From the NCBI GenBank assembly GCA_003499925.1, contig DNRQ01000038.1, positions 54,989 to 118,988 of the forward strand: DNA of 64,000 bases, written 5' to 3'. The DNA comes from Geobacter sp. GTDB taxonomy: Bacteria; Desulfobacterota; Desulfuromonadia; Geobacterales; Geobacteraceae. Under the pieces are notes generated by a model. That model worked only from the letters and a program-made list of their open reading frames with translations. It searched no databases and was not told where the DNA came from. Below are positions 51,722-60,058 of this stretch, piece after piece; within the stretch, counting starts at the first letter, position 1, and every line of letters begins with the position of its first letter. A program made the position numbers and the translations under genes.

Positions 51722-53904
51722 TCACCTAAACCTTTTCTTCCCCTTCATGACCTCGTTTGAACGCTGCTCGGCGGCTGCGATCAACAACTGGTGACTCCCG
51801 TCGTCGTTTCCATCACTTGAGGGGACGCGTTGGATATAGGCGCCGTCCGGCTGCATATCCCAGGCCGAGCGCCGGTCGCCGTCGTGCAGGTCGAGGACGG
51901 CACCCAGTTCCCTTTTCAGCTCCGGGGCCTCGACCGGGATCAGGATTTCCACCCTCGCCTCCAGATTTCTCTTCATGAGATCGGCCGAGCCGATGAAGTA
52001 GTCGTCCTCCCCGTTATTCCTGAAGTGATAGATGCGCGAATGCTCCATGAAGCGGCCGACAATGCCGGTGACACGGATGTTCTCGGAGAGCCCCGCTATG
52101 CCGGGACGCAGGCGGCAGGTGTCGCGCACGATGAGCTCTATCCTGACGCCGGCCATCGAGGCCCTGTAGAGCGCCTCGACGATGTCGCAGTCCTCCAGCG
52201 CGTTCATCTTGAAACGGATCCGCCCGCCGCCGTGCAGCGCGTTGAGCGCCGCCTCCCGCTTGATCATCAGCAGAATCGCCTTCTTGAGGGACCTCGGCGC
52301 CAGGATCAGCTTGCTGAACTTGCGCTTCACCGAGAATCCCGTGGTCAGGTAGTTGAACAGCTCGGTCGCGTCCCGTCCCAGGGCGTCGTCGCAGGTCAGA
52401 AGCCCCAGGTCGCCGTACTCCCTTGCCTTTTCGGCATGGTAGTTCCCGGTCCCCAGGTGGACGTAGCGCCTCAGCCCGTTGTAATCCTGGCGCACCACCA
52501 GGATCACCTTGCAGTGGGTCTTGAGCCCGACCACGCCGTAGGTGACGTGGATCCCAGCCTCCTCCATCAACTCGGCCAGGCGGATATTGGCCTGGCCTCG
52601 TCGAAACGCGCCTTGAGCTCCACCACCACAGCGACCTGCTTGCCGTTTTGCGCCGCCTGCAACAGCGCCTCTATGATGCGGCTCTGGCTGGAGGTCCGGT
52701 ACAGGGTCATCTTGATGCCGCGCACCTTGGGATCGTTGGCCGCCTCGCGCAGGAAGCGCTCCACCGAGGTGGAAAAGGAGACGTACGGGTGCTGCAGCAG
52801 AACGCTGCCGCACTCGCGGATGGTGTGGAAGATGTTGCGCGGGGTCAGAAACTGTGGGTGGTCGATCGGGTGGTGCGGCGCATCGTGCAGGCGCGGATAG
52901 TCGAGGCGGGAGATCTCGAACAGGTCGCGCATCGCCATCATCCCCTGCACCTCGAAGACGTCGTTCACCTCGTCGAGCTCCAGTTCGGCGGCGAGCCGGC
53001 CGCGGTGCAGCGGTTCCATGCCCTGGCCGATCTCCAGGCGCACGATCGGGGCGAACTTCCGTTCCTTGAGCTCGCTCTCGATCATCGCCATCAGGTCGTC
53101 GGCCTCCTCCTCGTTCTTTTCGGTGTTGGCGTTTCTGGTGACTCGGAACAGCTCGCAGCTTCTCACCTGCATCTCCGGGAAGAGCCCTTCCAGGTTGTGC
53201 ATCATCACCTCCTCCATGCTGACGAAGTGCTCCCCGTCGCCGACCCTGATGAAGCGGGGGGTGCCCAGGCCGACGGGAACCTTGACCCGCGCCAGCACGG
53301 TCTGCTTGCTCCTGGGGTACCCCAGGGAAACCAGGAGGTTAAGGGAGAGGTTGGAGATGAAGGGGAAGGGGTGTGCCGGATCGATGGACTGCGGCGTCAG
53401 CAGAGGGAAGATGTTGGCGTGATAGTAGTCACAAGCAAGCTTCCTTTCTTTTGCCGAAAGTTCCTGAAAGAGTGCCAGGACGATCCCCTTTTGCCGCAGC
53501 AGCCTGGTTACCCGGCACAGCAGATCGTCCTTTTCCGCCTCCAGTTCTCGAAGCAAGCCGTAGCATTCCTGCACCTGCTGGCGCGCCGTGCGGCCGTCCG
53601 GTGTCAGTTCGCGTACGTCGGCGCCGATCTGCTGCTTGAGCCCGCCGATGCGCTTCATGAAAAACTCGTCGATATTGCCGCTCACGATGGCGATGAACTT
53701 CAGTCGCTCCAAAAGCGGCACGCGCTCGTCCTCTGCCTCGTGCAGCACGCGGCGCTTGAAGGCAAGCCAGGTCAGCTCGCGATTGAGATACCACTGCTGG
53801 TCGGAGGGGTCGATCCGGGGTAGGGAGCCGGGCGCGGTCTCCCGGGCTGCCTGCCGATTCGGCGCTTTCTTGTGCTCTATCGGCGACGGTTCCTGCGTGA
53901 CCAT
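51722..53904 (-). pseudogene. ppk: Polyphosphate kinase 1, interrupted by a 2-bp frameshift
   Basis: Two frames together give ~726 residues, normal PPK1 length. The first (53904 to the shift) has LNRELTWLAFKRRVLHEA, the FDDF-like N domain and ends VVELKARFDE, then goes astray and stops after a few codons. The second frame continues with ANIRLAELMEEAG and holds both catalytic-histidine segments, GLKTHCKV and FMEHSRIYHF. Removing two G residues at 52594-52595 (plus strand) restores the conserved FDEEANI exactly. As written, the N-terminal product lacks the catalytic histidines. The start ATG at 53904 is preferred over 53955 because promoter elements lie between them. PPK1 makes polyphosphate from ATP. 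A sequencing error is possible. Confidence 0.85.
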
Positions 53905-53932
53905 GGTTTGCTCCGCCAATGAGGGTTGTACC

Positions 53933-53979
53933 CTTATACCCCAGGTGCCGTTCATTTCAGTGTTACAAGTACGTTACAG
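53933..53979 (-). promoter_or_regulatory. Pho-box-like promoter of ppk
   Basis: On the minus strand CTGTAACGTACTTGTAAC (53979-53962) is two 7-base repeats with a four-base spacer. A -10-like TATAAG lies at 53938-53933, about 30 bases before the chosen start codon. Polyphosphate kinase genes are known PhoB targets in other bacteria. Confidence 0.65.
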
Positions 53980-54056
53980 GTGCGCCCGCCCCATGCCTGC
54001 CGGTGAAATATCCATTAAAAGTGGTATTGTTGTCATTGCCTATTTAAGGAGTTAGC

Positions 54057-54878
54057 ATGGCAACCTACTCTTTCAATGCCTATGCCTTCGGAGGCGAGCT
54101 CGATCTGAACCGGCTGGCTGCTGCGCTGGAGTTCTCGCGCAGATTTGGCTGGGAAGAGCCGATGAGACTCAATCCGATGACCATGGGATTGGCCCTGGAG
54201 AACGATGTCGAGCGGGTATACCTTTACTATTTCGGATGCGTGGTCTTTCTCAACTGTTCCAATGACATTACGGCCCGCTTCCTTGACAGTCTGAAACAGT
54301 TCGCGGACGTGGTTAAGATTCCGCCGCAACTCGCTTACCGGGAGGAGTATCAGCTGGAGATCGATGCCGACCGGGAGGCCGCCATCACCAACGATTACGC
54401 GGTAATGCAGACCTATAACCAGGCCTTCATCGATATCGTCTGCTTCGTGATCGCCAAATCCGTTGCGCTGGAAAGGATCGAGGATAGGGTGGATGCGGTT
54501 TTTGATGAGGTGGAGGTGCTGATTGCCAACCTGGGCGAGGGCAAGCTGGAATTGCCCGACCGTCTCATGGCGAAGCTCGCGTCGTCCATACTTGGTTTCA
54601 AGTACACCTCGATCGCGCACATCATGGTGCTGGACAAGCCGGACATCACCTGGGCCGACCCGGAGGCCGACCGGCTCTACCTCACCATGGCGCGCCTGTT
54701 CGAACTGGGGCCGCGCTACCAGGAGATCAAACACAAGTCCGAGACCCTTCTGGATATGACCGATGTCTTCTCCTCCCTGTCTCACGCCCGCCGTTCCGCC
54801 CGCCTGGAATGGATCATCATCGTCCTGATCGCCATCGAGATCATCCTCTATCTGCTGGAGATGGTCCAGAGGCGCTGA
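54057..54878 (+). CDS. RMD1-family (DUF155) membrane-anchored protein
   Basis: 273 residues. The central part matches the DUF155/RMD1 family: DVERVYLYYFGCVVFLNCSN, LEIDADREAAITNDYAVMQ, and EVEVLIANLGEGKLELPDRLMA. A single C-terminal helix (WIIIVLIAIEIILYLLEMVQ, about residues 250-269) anchors it. In eukaryotes relatives act in mitochondria and meiosis; the bacterial role is unknown. It diverges from ppk with ~150 bases between the starts and so may share its control region. Confidence 0.78.
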   Translation: MATYSFNAYAFGGELDLNRLAAALEFSRRFGWEEPMRLNPMTMGLALENDVERVYLYYFGCVVFLNCSNDITARFLDSLKQFADVVKIPPQLAYREEYQLEIDADREAAITNDYAVMQTYNQAFIDIVCFVIAKSVALERIEDRVDAVFDEVEVLIANLGEGKLELPDRLMAKLASSILGFKYTSIAHIMVLDKPDITWADPEADRLYLTMARLFELGPRYQEIKHKSETLLDMTDVFSSLSHARRSARLEWIIIVLIAIEIILYLLEMVQRR

Positions 54879-55004
54879 GCTGCAGCCGACGACGGTTACC
54901 TGCTGGTCAGCTCTGCCCTCGCCGCGACCTCCTGCCGGAGAGCGCCAAAGGTGGTCGCCGCGGCGCTTCTGGGCGCGAACGCAACCCGGTTGCGGAAGAA
55001 TAAA

Positions 55005-55022
55005 TTGTTACAGTTGTGTTAA
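55005..55022 (+). promoter_or_regulatory. Weak Pho-box-like site
   Basis: TTGTTACAGTTGTGTTAA: 7-4-7 layout with the second half degenerate. It lies ~200 bases before the small ORF and ~480 before the second helix-hairpin-helix gene. The gap 54879-55207 holds this site and the hairpins at 55.09 kb; I see no gene in it. Confidence 0.35.
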
Positions 55023-55086
55023 TTCTTTACATGGGCTCATTCCTGTTCCCGTGGAGAAACATCGAATTAATAGGCTGTTGGCATGA

Positions 55087-55119
55087 CCAAGTGATCTTGG
55101 TTGGGTGTCACTAACCAAG
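55087..55119 (+). other. Alternative hairpins sharing one arm
   Basis: CCAAG (55087-55091) and CTTGG (55096-55100) make one stem; CTTGGTT (55096-55102) and AACCAAG (55113-55119) make another. They cannot form together, as in attenuator-type RNA. No T-run follows. Confidence 0.35.
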
Positions 55120-55207
55120 TCTGAGGTTGTTAAGATAGAAAACGATGTTAAATAAGTAAGTATCGAGCGTTGCACTAATTCCATCAGAGTCAGGACAGGA
55201 AGGTCCC

Positions 55208-55429
55208 ATGGTATTTTTCATACATGATCGCCGCCCAACGGGTATTGGGGAATCGCTTTCCGGTGCCAGAGCCTTTTATATCAACTCAGCACAGATTGAC
55301 GACTGGCGCAGTGTCGAGACCCATCCGGAATTCCGGAGTCTCGACCCTGAGGATCAGGAGACGATCAAGGCCGGATTCCCGCGCAGTGTCGAGATTCATC
55401 GGATTCTCAAGAACACCAGCTGTCACTAG
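55208..55429 (+). CDS. Small protein of unknown function
   Basis: 73 residues, MVFFIHDRRPTGIGESLSGA onwards, with no helix anchor or motif that I recognise. It is mildly acidic in the middle (LDPEDQETIKAG) and ends in TSCH. CAGGAAGG gives a good ribosome-binding site seven bases before the ATG. It lies just upstream of the second helix-hairpin-helix gene, same strand. An overlapping frame (55224-55442) is less convincing. It may be real, but evidence is thin. Confidence 0.5.
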   Translation: MVFFIHDRRPTGIGESLSGARAFYINSAQIDDWRSVETHPEFRSLDPEDQETIKAGFPRSVEIHRILKNTSCH

Positions 55430-55484
55430 CACTGTCGCTTAGGCCCAAGGCCTTTGCGCTCACGAAAAGAGGAGGACGCCATTG

Positions 55485-56009
55485 ATGTGTCGAATCGGGA
55501 AGGATCTGCAGCAGCTGAACGGGATAGGAAAGAGGTTGGCGCGGCGCTTGGCGGAGGCGGGCTTTGACAGCGCAACGAAGGTGGCAGCAGCCGGCGAGGA
55601 TGAACTCGCAGCGGTCAAAGGCATGGCAGGGCGCCCGGTCGCCGAGCTCATCGAACAGGCCAGGCAGTTGACCGCCGCCTCGCTTGCCGAGCAGGAGGCG
55701 CTCATTGCCGCCTTGCAGCAGGAACTGGCCGCTTTCCGCGCCCAGGTGCAGAGCCTCGCCGCCTCGGCAAGCGAGCGTTTCTCTGAGGCATTGGAGACCA
55801 AGTCCGGCCACAAGCTCACCAAGAGCATCGCCAAGATCAACGCCTCCCTGGAAAAGGTGGAGGGGAGTATTCCCAAGCGGCCCAGACGCACGGTCAGAGT
55901 GCTGTACAAGGCCGGCAAACGTCTGGCCGGCGCTGCGGACGCGGATCTGTCCGGGCTCAGGGTCGGCTTCAAGAAGGCCAGAAACGAGCTGAAACGCTTG
56001 CCGGTCTGA
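55485..56009 (+). CDS. Helix-hairpin-helix protein, paralogue 2 of 2
   Basis: 174 residues, the same length as the protein at 51.1 kb and similar throughout: LNGIGKRLARRLAEAGFDS against LQGIGRTLAQRLVEAGIGS, VAAAGEDELAAVKGM against VAAAGEDQLCAVKGI, and a basic end VLYKAGKRLAGAADADLSGL against VLAKAGKRLSSLGEADLVEL. The middle is a Glu/Ala-rich coiled coil (LAEQEALIAALQQELAAFRAQ). AAGAGGAGG precedes the start; a TTG three bases upstream is also possible. It is followed five bases later by the CHAD-domain gene, implying joint function. Confidence 0.77.
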   Translation: MCRIGKDLQQLNGIGKRLARRLAEAGFDSATKVAAAGEDELAAVKGMAGRPVAELIEQARQLTAASLAEQEALIAALQQELAAFRAQVQSLAASASERFSEALETKSGHKLTKSIAKINASLEKVEGSIPKRPRRTVRVLYKAGKRLAGAADADLSGLRVGFKKARNELKRLPV

Positions 56010-56014
56010 TCCGC

Positions 56015-56587
56015 ATGACGCAACTCTCGGGAGTGACGCCGTTGTGGATTGCAGGCAGGGTGCTTCTGTCCCAGAGGGGGGATGATTTCTTCCGGCTTAA
56101 GAAGAAGGTTCTGGATACGTGGGATCCGGACGACATCCACGACCTGAGGGTGGCCTCGCGCAGGGTCCGCGAGGGGCTCGAGCTCTTTTCCCCCTGCTAC
56201 CAAAACGATGCTGTGAACCGACTGGTGCGCCGGGTGAAGCGGGTCACTCGATTCCTGGGGGAGATGCGCAACATGGACGAGGCGCTCCTCTTCTTCGATG
56301 CCCTTGCCGGAGAGCTGGACGAAGGCTGCCGCGCCGAACTGGAAGTGTTGATCCTGTCCATCGCCAGCCAGCGGCAGAAAGGGCGCAGGGAGTTCAAGGC
56401 CGGCCTCAAGCAGAGCGTACCATCGTCGGAGAATTACGGCATCACCGTCGGTTACAGGCAGCAGAAGCTGAAGAGCAAGGTACTCAAATTCGACCCAACT
56501 TCCCCCGGCGGCGGGGTCCGCTTGGGGGGTGGAAATTTTATTACAGCACCTATTACAGCACGAAAAAAAAGGGCTTACAGCGATTAA
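56015..56587 (+). CDS. CHAD-domain protein, C-terminally truncated
   Basis: 190 residues. The conserved CHAD core (a polyphosphate-binding helical domain) is visible: VLDTWDPDDIHDLRVASRRVREGLELF and VKRVTRFLGEMRNMDEALLFFDAL, with the conserved HDxRVxxRRxR residues. Usual CHAD domains run ~250-300 residues with two four-helix halves; here the match stops near residue 150. It is followed by a Gly-rich, unrelated tail (FDPTSPGGGVRLGGGN) that reads into the tRNA-Cys terminator. The gene is therefore probably a remnant, cut by recombination next to the tRNA. The ATG lies five bases after the helix-hairpin-helix gene. Confidence 0.72.
   Translation: MTQLSGVTPLWIAGRVLLSQRGDDFFRLKKKVLDTWDPDDIHDLRVASRRVREGLELFSPCYQNDAVNRLVRRVKRVTRFLGEMRNMDEALLFFDALAGELDEGCRAELEVLILSIASQRQKGRREFKAGLKQSVPSSENYGITVGYRQQKLKSKVLKFDPTSPGGGVRLGGGNFITAPITARKKRAYSD
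56539..56561. repeat. 12-bp direct repeat TATTACAGCAC
   Basis: TATTACAGCAC occurs twice with a one-base spacer at the junction between the truncated CHAD gene and the tRNA terminator. On the minus strand it reads GTGCTGTAATA twice. It may mark a recombination site, or be a variant Pho-type repeat with 12-base period. Confidence 0.5.
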
Positions 56588-56597
56588 CTGTAAGCCC
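56563..56597 (-). terminator. Terminator of tRNA-Cys
   Basis: On the minus strand GGGCTTACAG and CTGTAAGCCC form a perfect 10-bp stem with a 7-base loop, followed by T8. It lies 13 bases behind the tRNA 3' end. Confidence 0.9.
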
Positions 56598-56610
56598 TTG
56601 ATTTATTTGG

Positions 56611-56682
56611 AGGCGGCGCCCGGATTTGAACCGGGGAATGAAGGATTTGCAGTCCTTTGCCTTACCACTTGGCCACGCCGCC
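56611..56682 (-). tRNA. tRNA-Cys (anticodon GCA)
   Basis: Minus strand. Acceptor GGCGGCG pairs with CGCCGCC, D-arm GGCC...GGTAAGG, anticodon arm AGGACTGCAAATCCT with anticodon GCA, and T-arm CCCCGGTTCAAATCCGGG. The discriminator base is T, as expected for Cys. CCA is not encoded. It lies at the 3' end of a minus-strand run with pgsA and a lytic transglycosylase. Confidence 0.96.
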
Positions 56683-56745
56683 CTTTGCCGCTGAAGGAGA
56701 CCGTTTTATACCCCATGTCGGTTTCCGTGTCAACGGTAATTTTTG

Positions 56746-57339
56746 CTATTTGGCGATCACCCTGACGAACCGGCTCAGATAGTCGACGCCGGACCAGATG
56801 GTGATGACGGTGGCGATCCAGAGATAGAACATGCCGACGTTGTGCATGTTGACCACGAGCAGCGGGTGGTCGATGGAGAAGAACCAGCGGTACTCGTAGT
56901 GCAAAAGGAGCCCGATGATGGCGACCAGCTGGAAGATGGTCTTGAACTTCCCCAGGTTGCTGGCGGGTATCACGATCCCCTCGGTGGAGGCGATGCCGCG
57001 CAGGCCGGTGATGATCATCTCGCGCCCCAGTATCACCAGCACCATCCAGGCGGGCACCCGGTCGAAGGGGAGGATCATGATCAGGGCGGACATGACGATC
57101 AGCTTGTCGGCTATCGGATCGAGGAACTTGCCGAACACGGTGACGATCCCCATGCGCCTCGCCAGGTAGCCGTCCAGCCAGTCGGTGACCGAGGCGGCAG
57201 CAAAGAGGGCCGCGGCCCAGAAACAGGGACGGCGCTCCGGCGAGAGCAGCAGCACGCAAAGTAGCGGTATGGCGGCTATCCTCGCCATGGTGATGATGTT
57301 GGGGAGGTTCCAAATCTGGGCGTGGGTGGATCTCGTCAT
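56746..57339 (-). CDS. pgsA: CDP-diacylglycerol-glycerol-3-phosphate 3-phosphatidyltransferase
   Basis: 197 residues, an inner-membrane enzyme that makes phosphatidylglycerol phosphate. The CDP-alcohol phosphotransferase motif is intact: DGYLARRMGIVTVFGKFLDPIADK (DGxxARx8Gx3Dx3D). N-terminal NLPNIITMARI and four to six helices fit PgsA. It follows the lytic transglycosylase gene by 17 bases and precedes tRNA-Cys, so all three may be cotranscribed. Confidence 0.94.
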   Translation of the reverse strand: MTRSTHAQIWNLPNIITMARIAAIPLLCVLLLSPERRPCFWAAALFAAASVTDWLDGYLARRMGIVTVFGKFLDPIADKLIVMSALIMILPFDRVPAWMVLVILGREMIITGLRGIASTEGIVIPASNLGKFKTIFQLVAIIGLLLHYEYRWFFSIDHPLLVVNMHNVGMFYLWIATVITIWSGVDYLSRFVRVIAK

Positions 57340-57356
57340 GCTTTTTGGCCTTTACG

Positions 57357-57965
57357 CTATCTGTAGTTGTTCCGGTAGCTCAACACTTTGGCCACGTAGG
57401 TCCGGGTTTCCTGGTAGGGGGGGATGCCGCCGTACTTGGCCACGGTGCCGAGTCCCGAGTTGTAGGCGGCCAGGGCCAGCGACTCGTTCCCCTTGAAGGT
57501 GTCCAGAAGAAACCTCAGGTAGCGCACCCCGCCGCGGATGTTGTCGGAGGGGTTCAGCGAGTCGGCCACCTTGAGCCCCTGCGCGGTCTTAGGCATGAGC
57601 TGCATCAGCCCCTGGGCACCCTTGGGGGAGACGGCGTTCGGGTTGTAGCCGGACTCGGCATGGATCACCGCCTTGATCAGCGAGCTGTCGACGCCGAACT
57701 CGCGCGAGTAGGAGCTGATGATCGGCTCGAATTCGGCGGGGTTGCGGGCGAAGCCGGGAAGCTTGAAGGCGGTCCGCAGCTTGCGGTCCTTCTTGATGTC
57801 CCTCATGAACACCTTGAAGCGCTTGTCGGTGGGTGCATCGGTGAAGTGGAGGGTCCCGTCGGGATCCTCGTAACGGTAGATGTCGGCGCGCGCGGCCGTC
57901 GGGACGCAGAGCGCGGACGGGATCACTGCCAGTGCTGCTATCAGGAATATTGCGTATGGCTTCAA
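57357..57965 (-). CDS. Periplasmic lytic transglycosylase (SLT domain)
   Basis: 202 residues. A signal peptide ends near ARADIYR. Residues 28-60 (YRYEDPDGTLHFTDAPTDKRF) are a DUF4124-type module. The SLT domain follows with the catalytic Glu in VIHAESGYNPNAVSPKGAQGLMQLMPKTA and the AAYNSG motif in LALAAYNSGLG. It cleaves peptidoglycan strands. Divergent from nadB across a ~195-base control region. Confidence 0.92.
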   Translation of the reverse strand: MKPYAIFLIAALAVIPSALCVPTAARADIYRYEDPDGTLHFTDAPTDKRFKVFMRDIKKDRKLRTAFKLPGFARNPAEFEPIISSYSREFGVDSSLIKAVIHAESGYNPNAVSPKGAQGLMQLMPKTAQGLKVADSLNPSDNIRGGVRYLRFLLDTFKGNESLALAAYNSGLGTVAKYGGIPPYQETRTYVAKVLSYRNNYR

Positions 57966-58070
57966 GCTCGTGATTTTCCTTTGTTTGGCAAGAGGGAAAT
58001 TGCGGCCTCAAAAGGATAAAACAATAAACGCGAGAATTCAAGGGTTAAAGTTCTCGCCCTTCAGGATAAC

Positions 58071-58111
58071 TTGTCAAAAGTCTTGACAAAAATTCCGTCG
58101 GAGTCAATAAT
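58071..58111 (+). promoter_or_regulatory. nadB promoter with overlapping operator palindrome
   Basis: TTGACA (58083-58088), 17-base spacer, AATAAT (58106-58111): a strong sigma-70 match 49 bases before the nadB start. TTGTCAA (58071-58077) and TTGACAA (58083-58089) form an exact 7-bp inverted repeat with a 5-base centre that overlaps the -35, a typical repressor site. The regulator is not in the window. Confidence 0.75.
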
Positions 58112-58160
58112 TTGCGAGTTTTCCAATGAATCTGGCAAATCTAGCCTAATCGGGGGATTA

Positions 58161-59756
58161 ATGAAGGTGCAAAGTGATTTTCTGGTGATCGGCAGCGGCA
58201 TCGCGGGGCTCTCCTTCGCGCTGCAGGCCGCGGCCCACGGCACGGTCGCCGTGGTCACCAAACGGGATATATCCGAGACTGCCACCAACTACGCCCAAGG
58301 CGGGATCGCCTCGGTCTCCTCCAAGGAGGACACCTTCGACGCCCACGTGCAGGACACCATGGTGGCCGGGGCCGGCATCTGCCACGAGGACGTGGTCCGC
58401 ATGGTGGTGGAGGAGGGGCCGCAGGTGATCGCGAACCTGATCGAGTGGGGGGTGCAGTTCACCAAGGAAGACGGCGTCTACGACCTGACCCGCGAGGGGG
58501 GACACAGCGCCCGGCGCATCCTGCACGCCGAGGACATCACCGGACGCGAGATACAGCGCGCGCTGGTGCTCGCGGCACGGGCCCACGACAACATCAGCAT
58601 ATACGAAAACCACGTGGCGATCGACCTGGTCACCGAGTCGAAGGTGCTGAAGAAGCGCCTGGAAGAGAACCGCTGCCTGGGGGCGCACGTGCTCGACGTC
58701 GGGACCGGGGTGGTGAAGACCTTCGCCTCGCGCATCACGCTCCTCGCCTCGGGAGGGGCCGGCAAGGTCTACCTTTACACCTGCAATCCGGACGTGGCGA
58801 CCGGCGACGGCGTCGCCATGGCCTACCGCGCCGGCGCCACGGTCGCCAACATGGAGTTCATGCAGTTCCACCCGACCACCCTGTACCACCCGACCGCCCG
58901 TTCCTTCCTGATCTCGGAGGCGGTCCGGGGCGAGGGGGCGATCCTGCGCCGCCGCGACGGCACCGCCTTCATGGAGCGCTACCATCCGCTCAAGGACCTG
59001 GCGCCGCGCGACATCGTGGCCCGCGCCATCGACAACGAGATGAAGACCTGCGGCGACGACTGCGTCTACCTGGACATCACCCACCGGGACGCCGCCTACA
59101 TCACCTCGCGCTTTCCCAACATCTACCAGACCTGCCTGGAGTTCGGCATCGACATGACCCGGGACCAGATCCCGGTGGTCCCGGCGGCGCACTACCTCTG
59201 CGGCGGCGTGGCGGTGGACGGCAACGCCGAGAGCGACCTGAAGCACCTCTACGCCATCGGCGAGGTCGCCTTCACCGGGCTGCACGGCGCCAACCGGCTC
59301 GCCAGCAACTCGCTCCTGGAGGCGGCGGTCTACGCCGGGCGCGCCTACCATCACGCGGTGAAGATCCTGAAGCAGGAGGAGTTCACCTCCCCCGAGATCG
59401 CCGAGTGGGACAGCGGCACCGCCACCAACTCCGACGAGATGGTGGTGGTCTCCCAGAACTGGGACGAGATCAGGCGCATGATGTGGAACTACGTCGGCAT
59501 CGTGCGCTCCGACAAGAGGCTGGCGCGCGCCATGCGCCGCATCGAGCTGATCCAGGACGAGATCGAGGAGTATTACTGGAACTTCATCGTCACCTCGGAC
59601 CTGATCGAGCTGCGCAACATCGCCACGGTGGCGCAGCTCATCGTCTCCTGCGCCATGCAGCGCAAGGAGTCGCGCGGCCTGAACTTCAACATCGATCATC
59701 CGGGCGTGGACGACGCCAACTGGAAACGCGACACCTTCACCAAGAAGCAGTTCTAA
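58161..59756 (+). CDS. nadB: L-aspartate oxidase
   Basis: 531 residues, the flavoenzyme that oxidises aspartate to iminoaspartate in NAD synthesis. FAD-binding FLVIGSGIAGLSFALQAAAHG at the N-terminus; the succinate-dehydrogenase/fumarate-reductase-like core has NYAQGGIASV, EGGHSARRILHAEDITG, the catalytic region EFMQFHPTTL and HYLCGGVAVDGN; ending with GLHGANRLASNSLLEA. The ATG at 58161 follows CGGGGG; the frame is open 90 bases further up but that part overlaps the promoter. Confidence 0.95.
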   Translation: MKVQSDFLVIGSGIAGLSFALQAAAHGTVAVVTKRDISETATNYAQGGIASVSSKEDTFDAHVQDTMVAGAGICHEDVVRMVVEEGPQVIANLIEWGVQFTKEDGVYDLTREGGHSARRILHAEDITGREIQRALVLAARAHDNISIYENHVAIDLVTESKVLKKRLEENRCLGAHVLDVGTGVVKTFASRITLLASGGAGKVYLYTCNPDVATGDGVAMAYRAGATVANMEFMQFHPTTLYHPTARSFLISEAVRGEGAILRRRDGTAFMERYHPLKDLAPRDIVARAIDNEMKTCGDDCVYLDITHRDAAYITSRFPNIYQTCLEFGIDMTRDQIPVVPAAHYLCGGVAVDGNAESDLKHLYAIGEVAFTGLHGANRLASNSLLEAAVYAGRAYHHAVKILKQEEFTSPEIAEWDSGTATNSDEMVVVSQNWDEIRRMMWNYVGIVRSDKRLARAMRRIELIQDEIEEYYWNFIVTSDLIELRNIATVAQLIVSCAMQRKESRGLNFNIDHPGVDDANWKRDTFTKKQF

Positions 59757-59765
59757 GGAAATGCC

Positions 59766-60041
59766 ATGACCATCGATGACATCAGGGAGAACATTGACCG
59801 GCTGGACAGCGAGCTGTTGCGCATCTTCAACGAGCGCGCCTCGCTGGCGCTTGCCATCGGCGAACTCAAGAAGGGGCTCGACCTGCCGGTTTACGATCCG
59901 GCCCGGGAAAAGCGGATCTTCGCGCGCATGAGCGCCGAGAACCGGGGGCCGCTGGACGACCAGGCCATCGTCCGGCTCTTCGAGAGGGTGGTCGACGAAT
60001 CGCGCCGGCTGGAGCGGATCATGACCCGCGGGGAACACTAA
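59766..60041 (+). CDS. Monofunctional AroQ-type chorismate mutase
   Basis: 91 residues, all-helical AroQ fold: IDDIRENIDRLDSELLRIFNERASLALAIGELK at helix 1 with the expected Arg and Asp, and YDPAREKRIFARM plus LFERVVDESRRLE. It converts chorismate to prephenate for Phe and Tyr. It starts nine bases after nadB. The next gene is a separate DAHP-synthase-type regulatory domain, so aromatic pathway control parts are clustered here. Confidence 0.9.
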   Translation: MTIDDIRENIDRLDSELLRIFNERASLALAIGELKKGLDLPVYDPAREKRIFARMSAENRGPLDDQAIVRLFERVVDESRRLERIMTRGEH

Positions 60042-60058
60042 AATTCGGAGGATTTCAG

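Noticed and set aside
53905..53955. Earlier ATG of ppk (53955)
   Set aside because: A -10-like TATAAG lies inside this extension and the Pho-box lies just before it, so the transcript probably starts after 53955.
56539..56561. Repeat TATTACAGCAC x2 as the start of a CRISPR array
   Set aside because: Only two units and a one-base spacer; no further copies.
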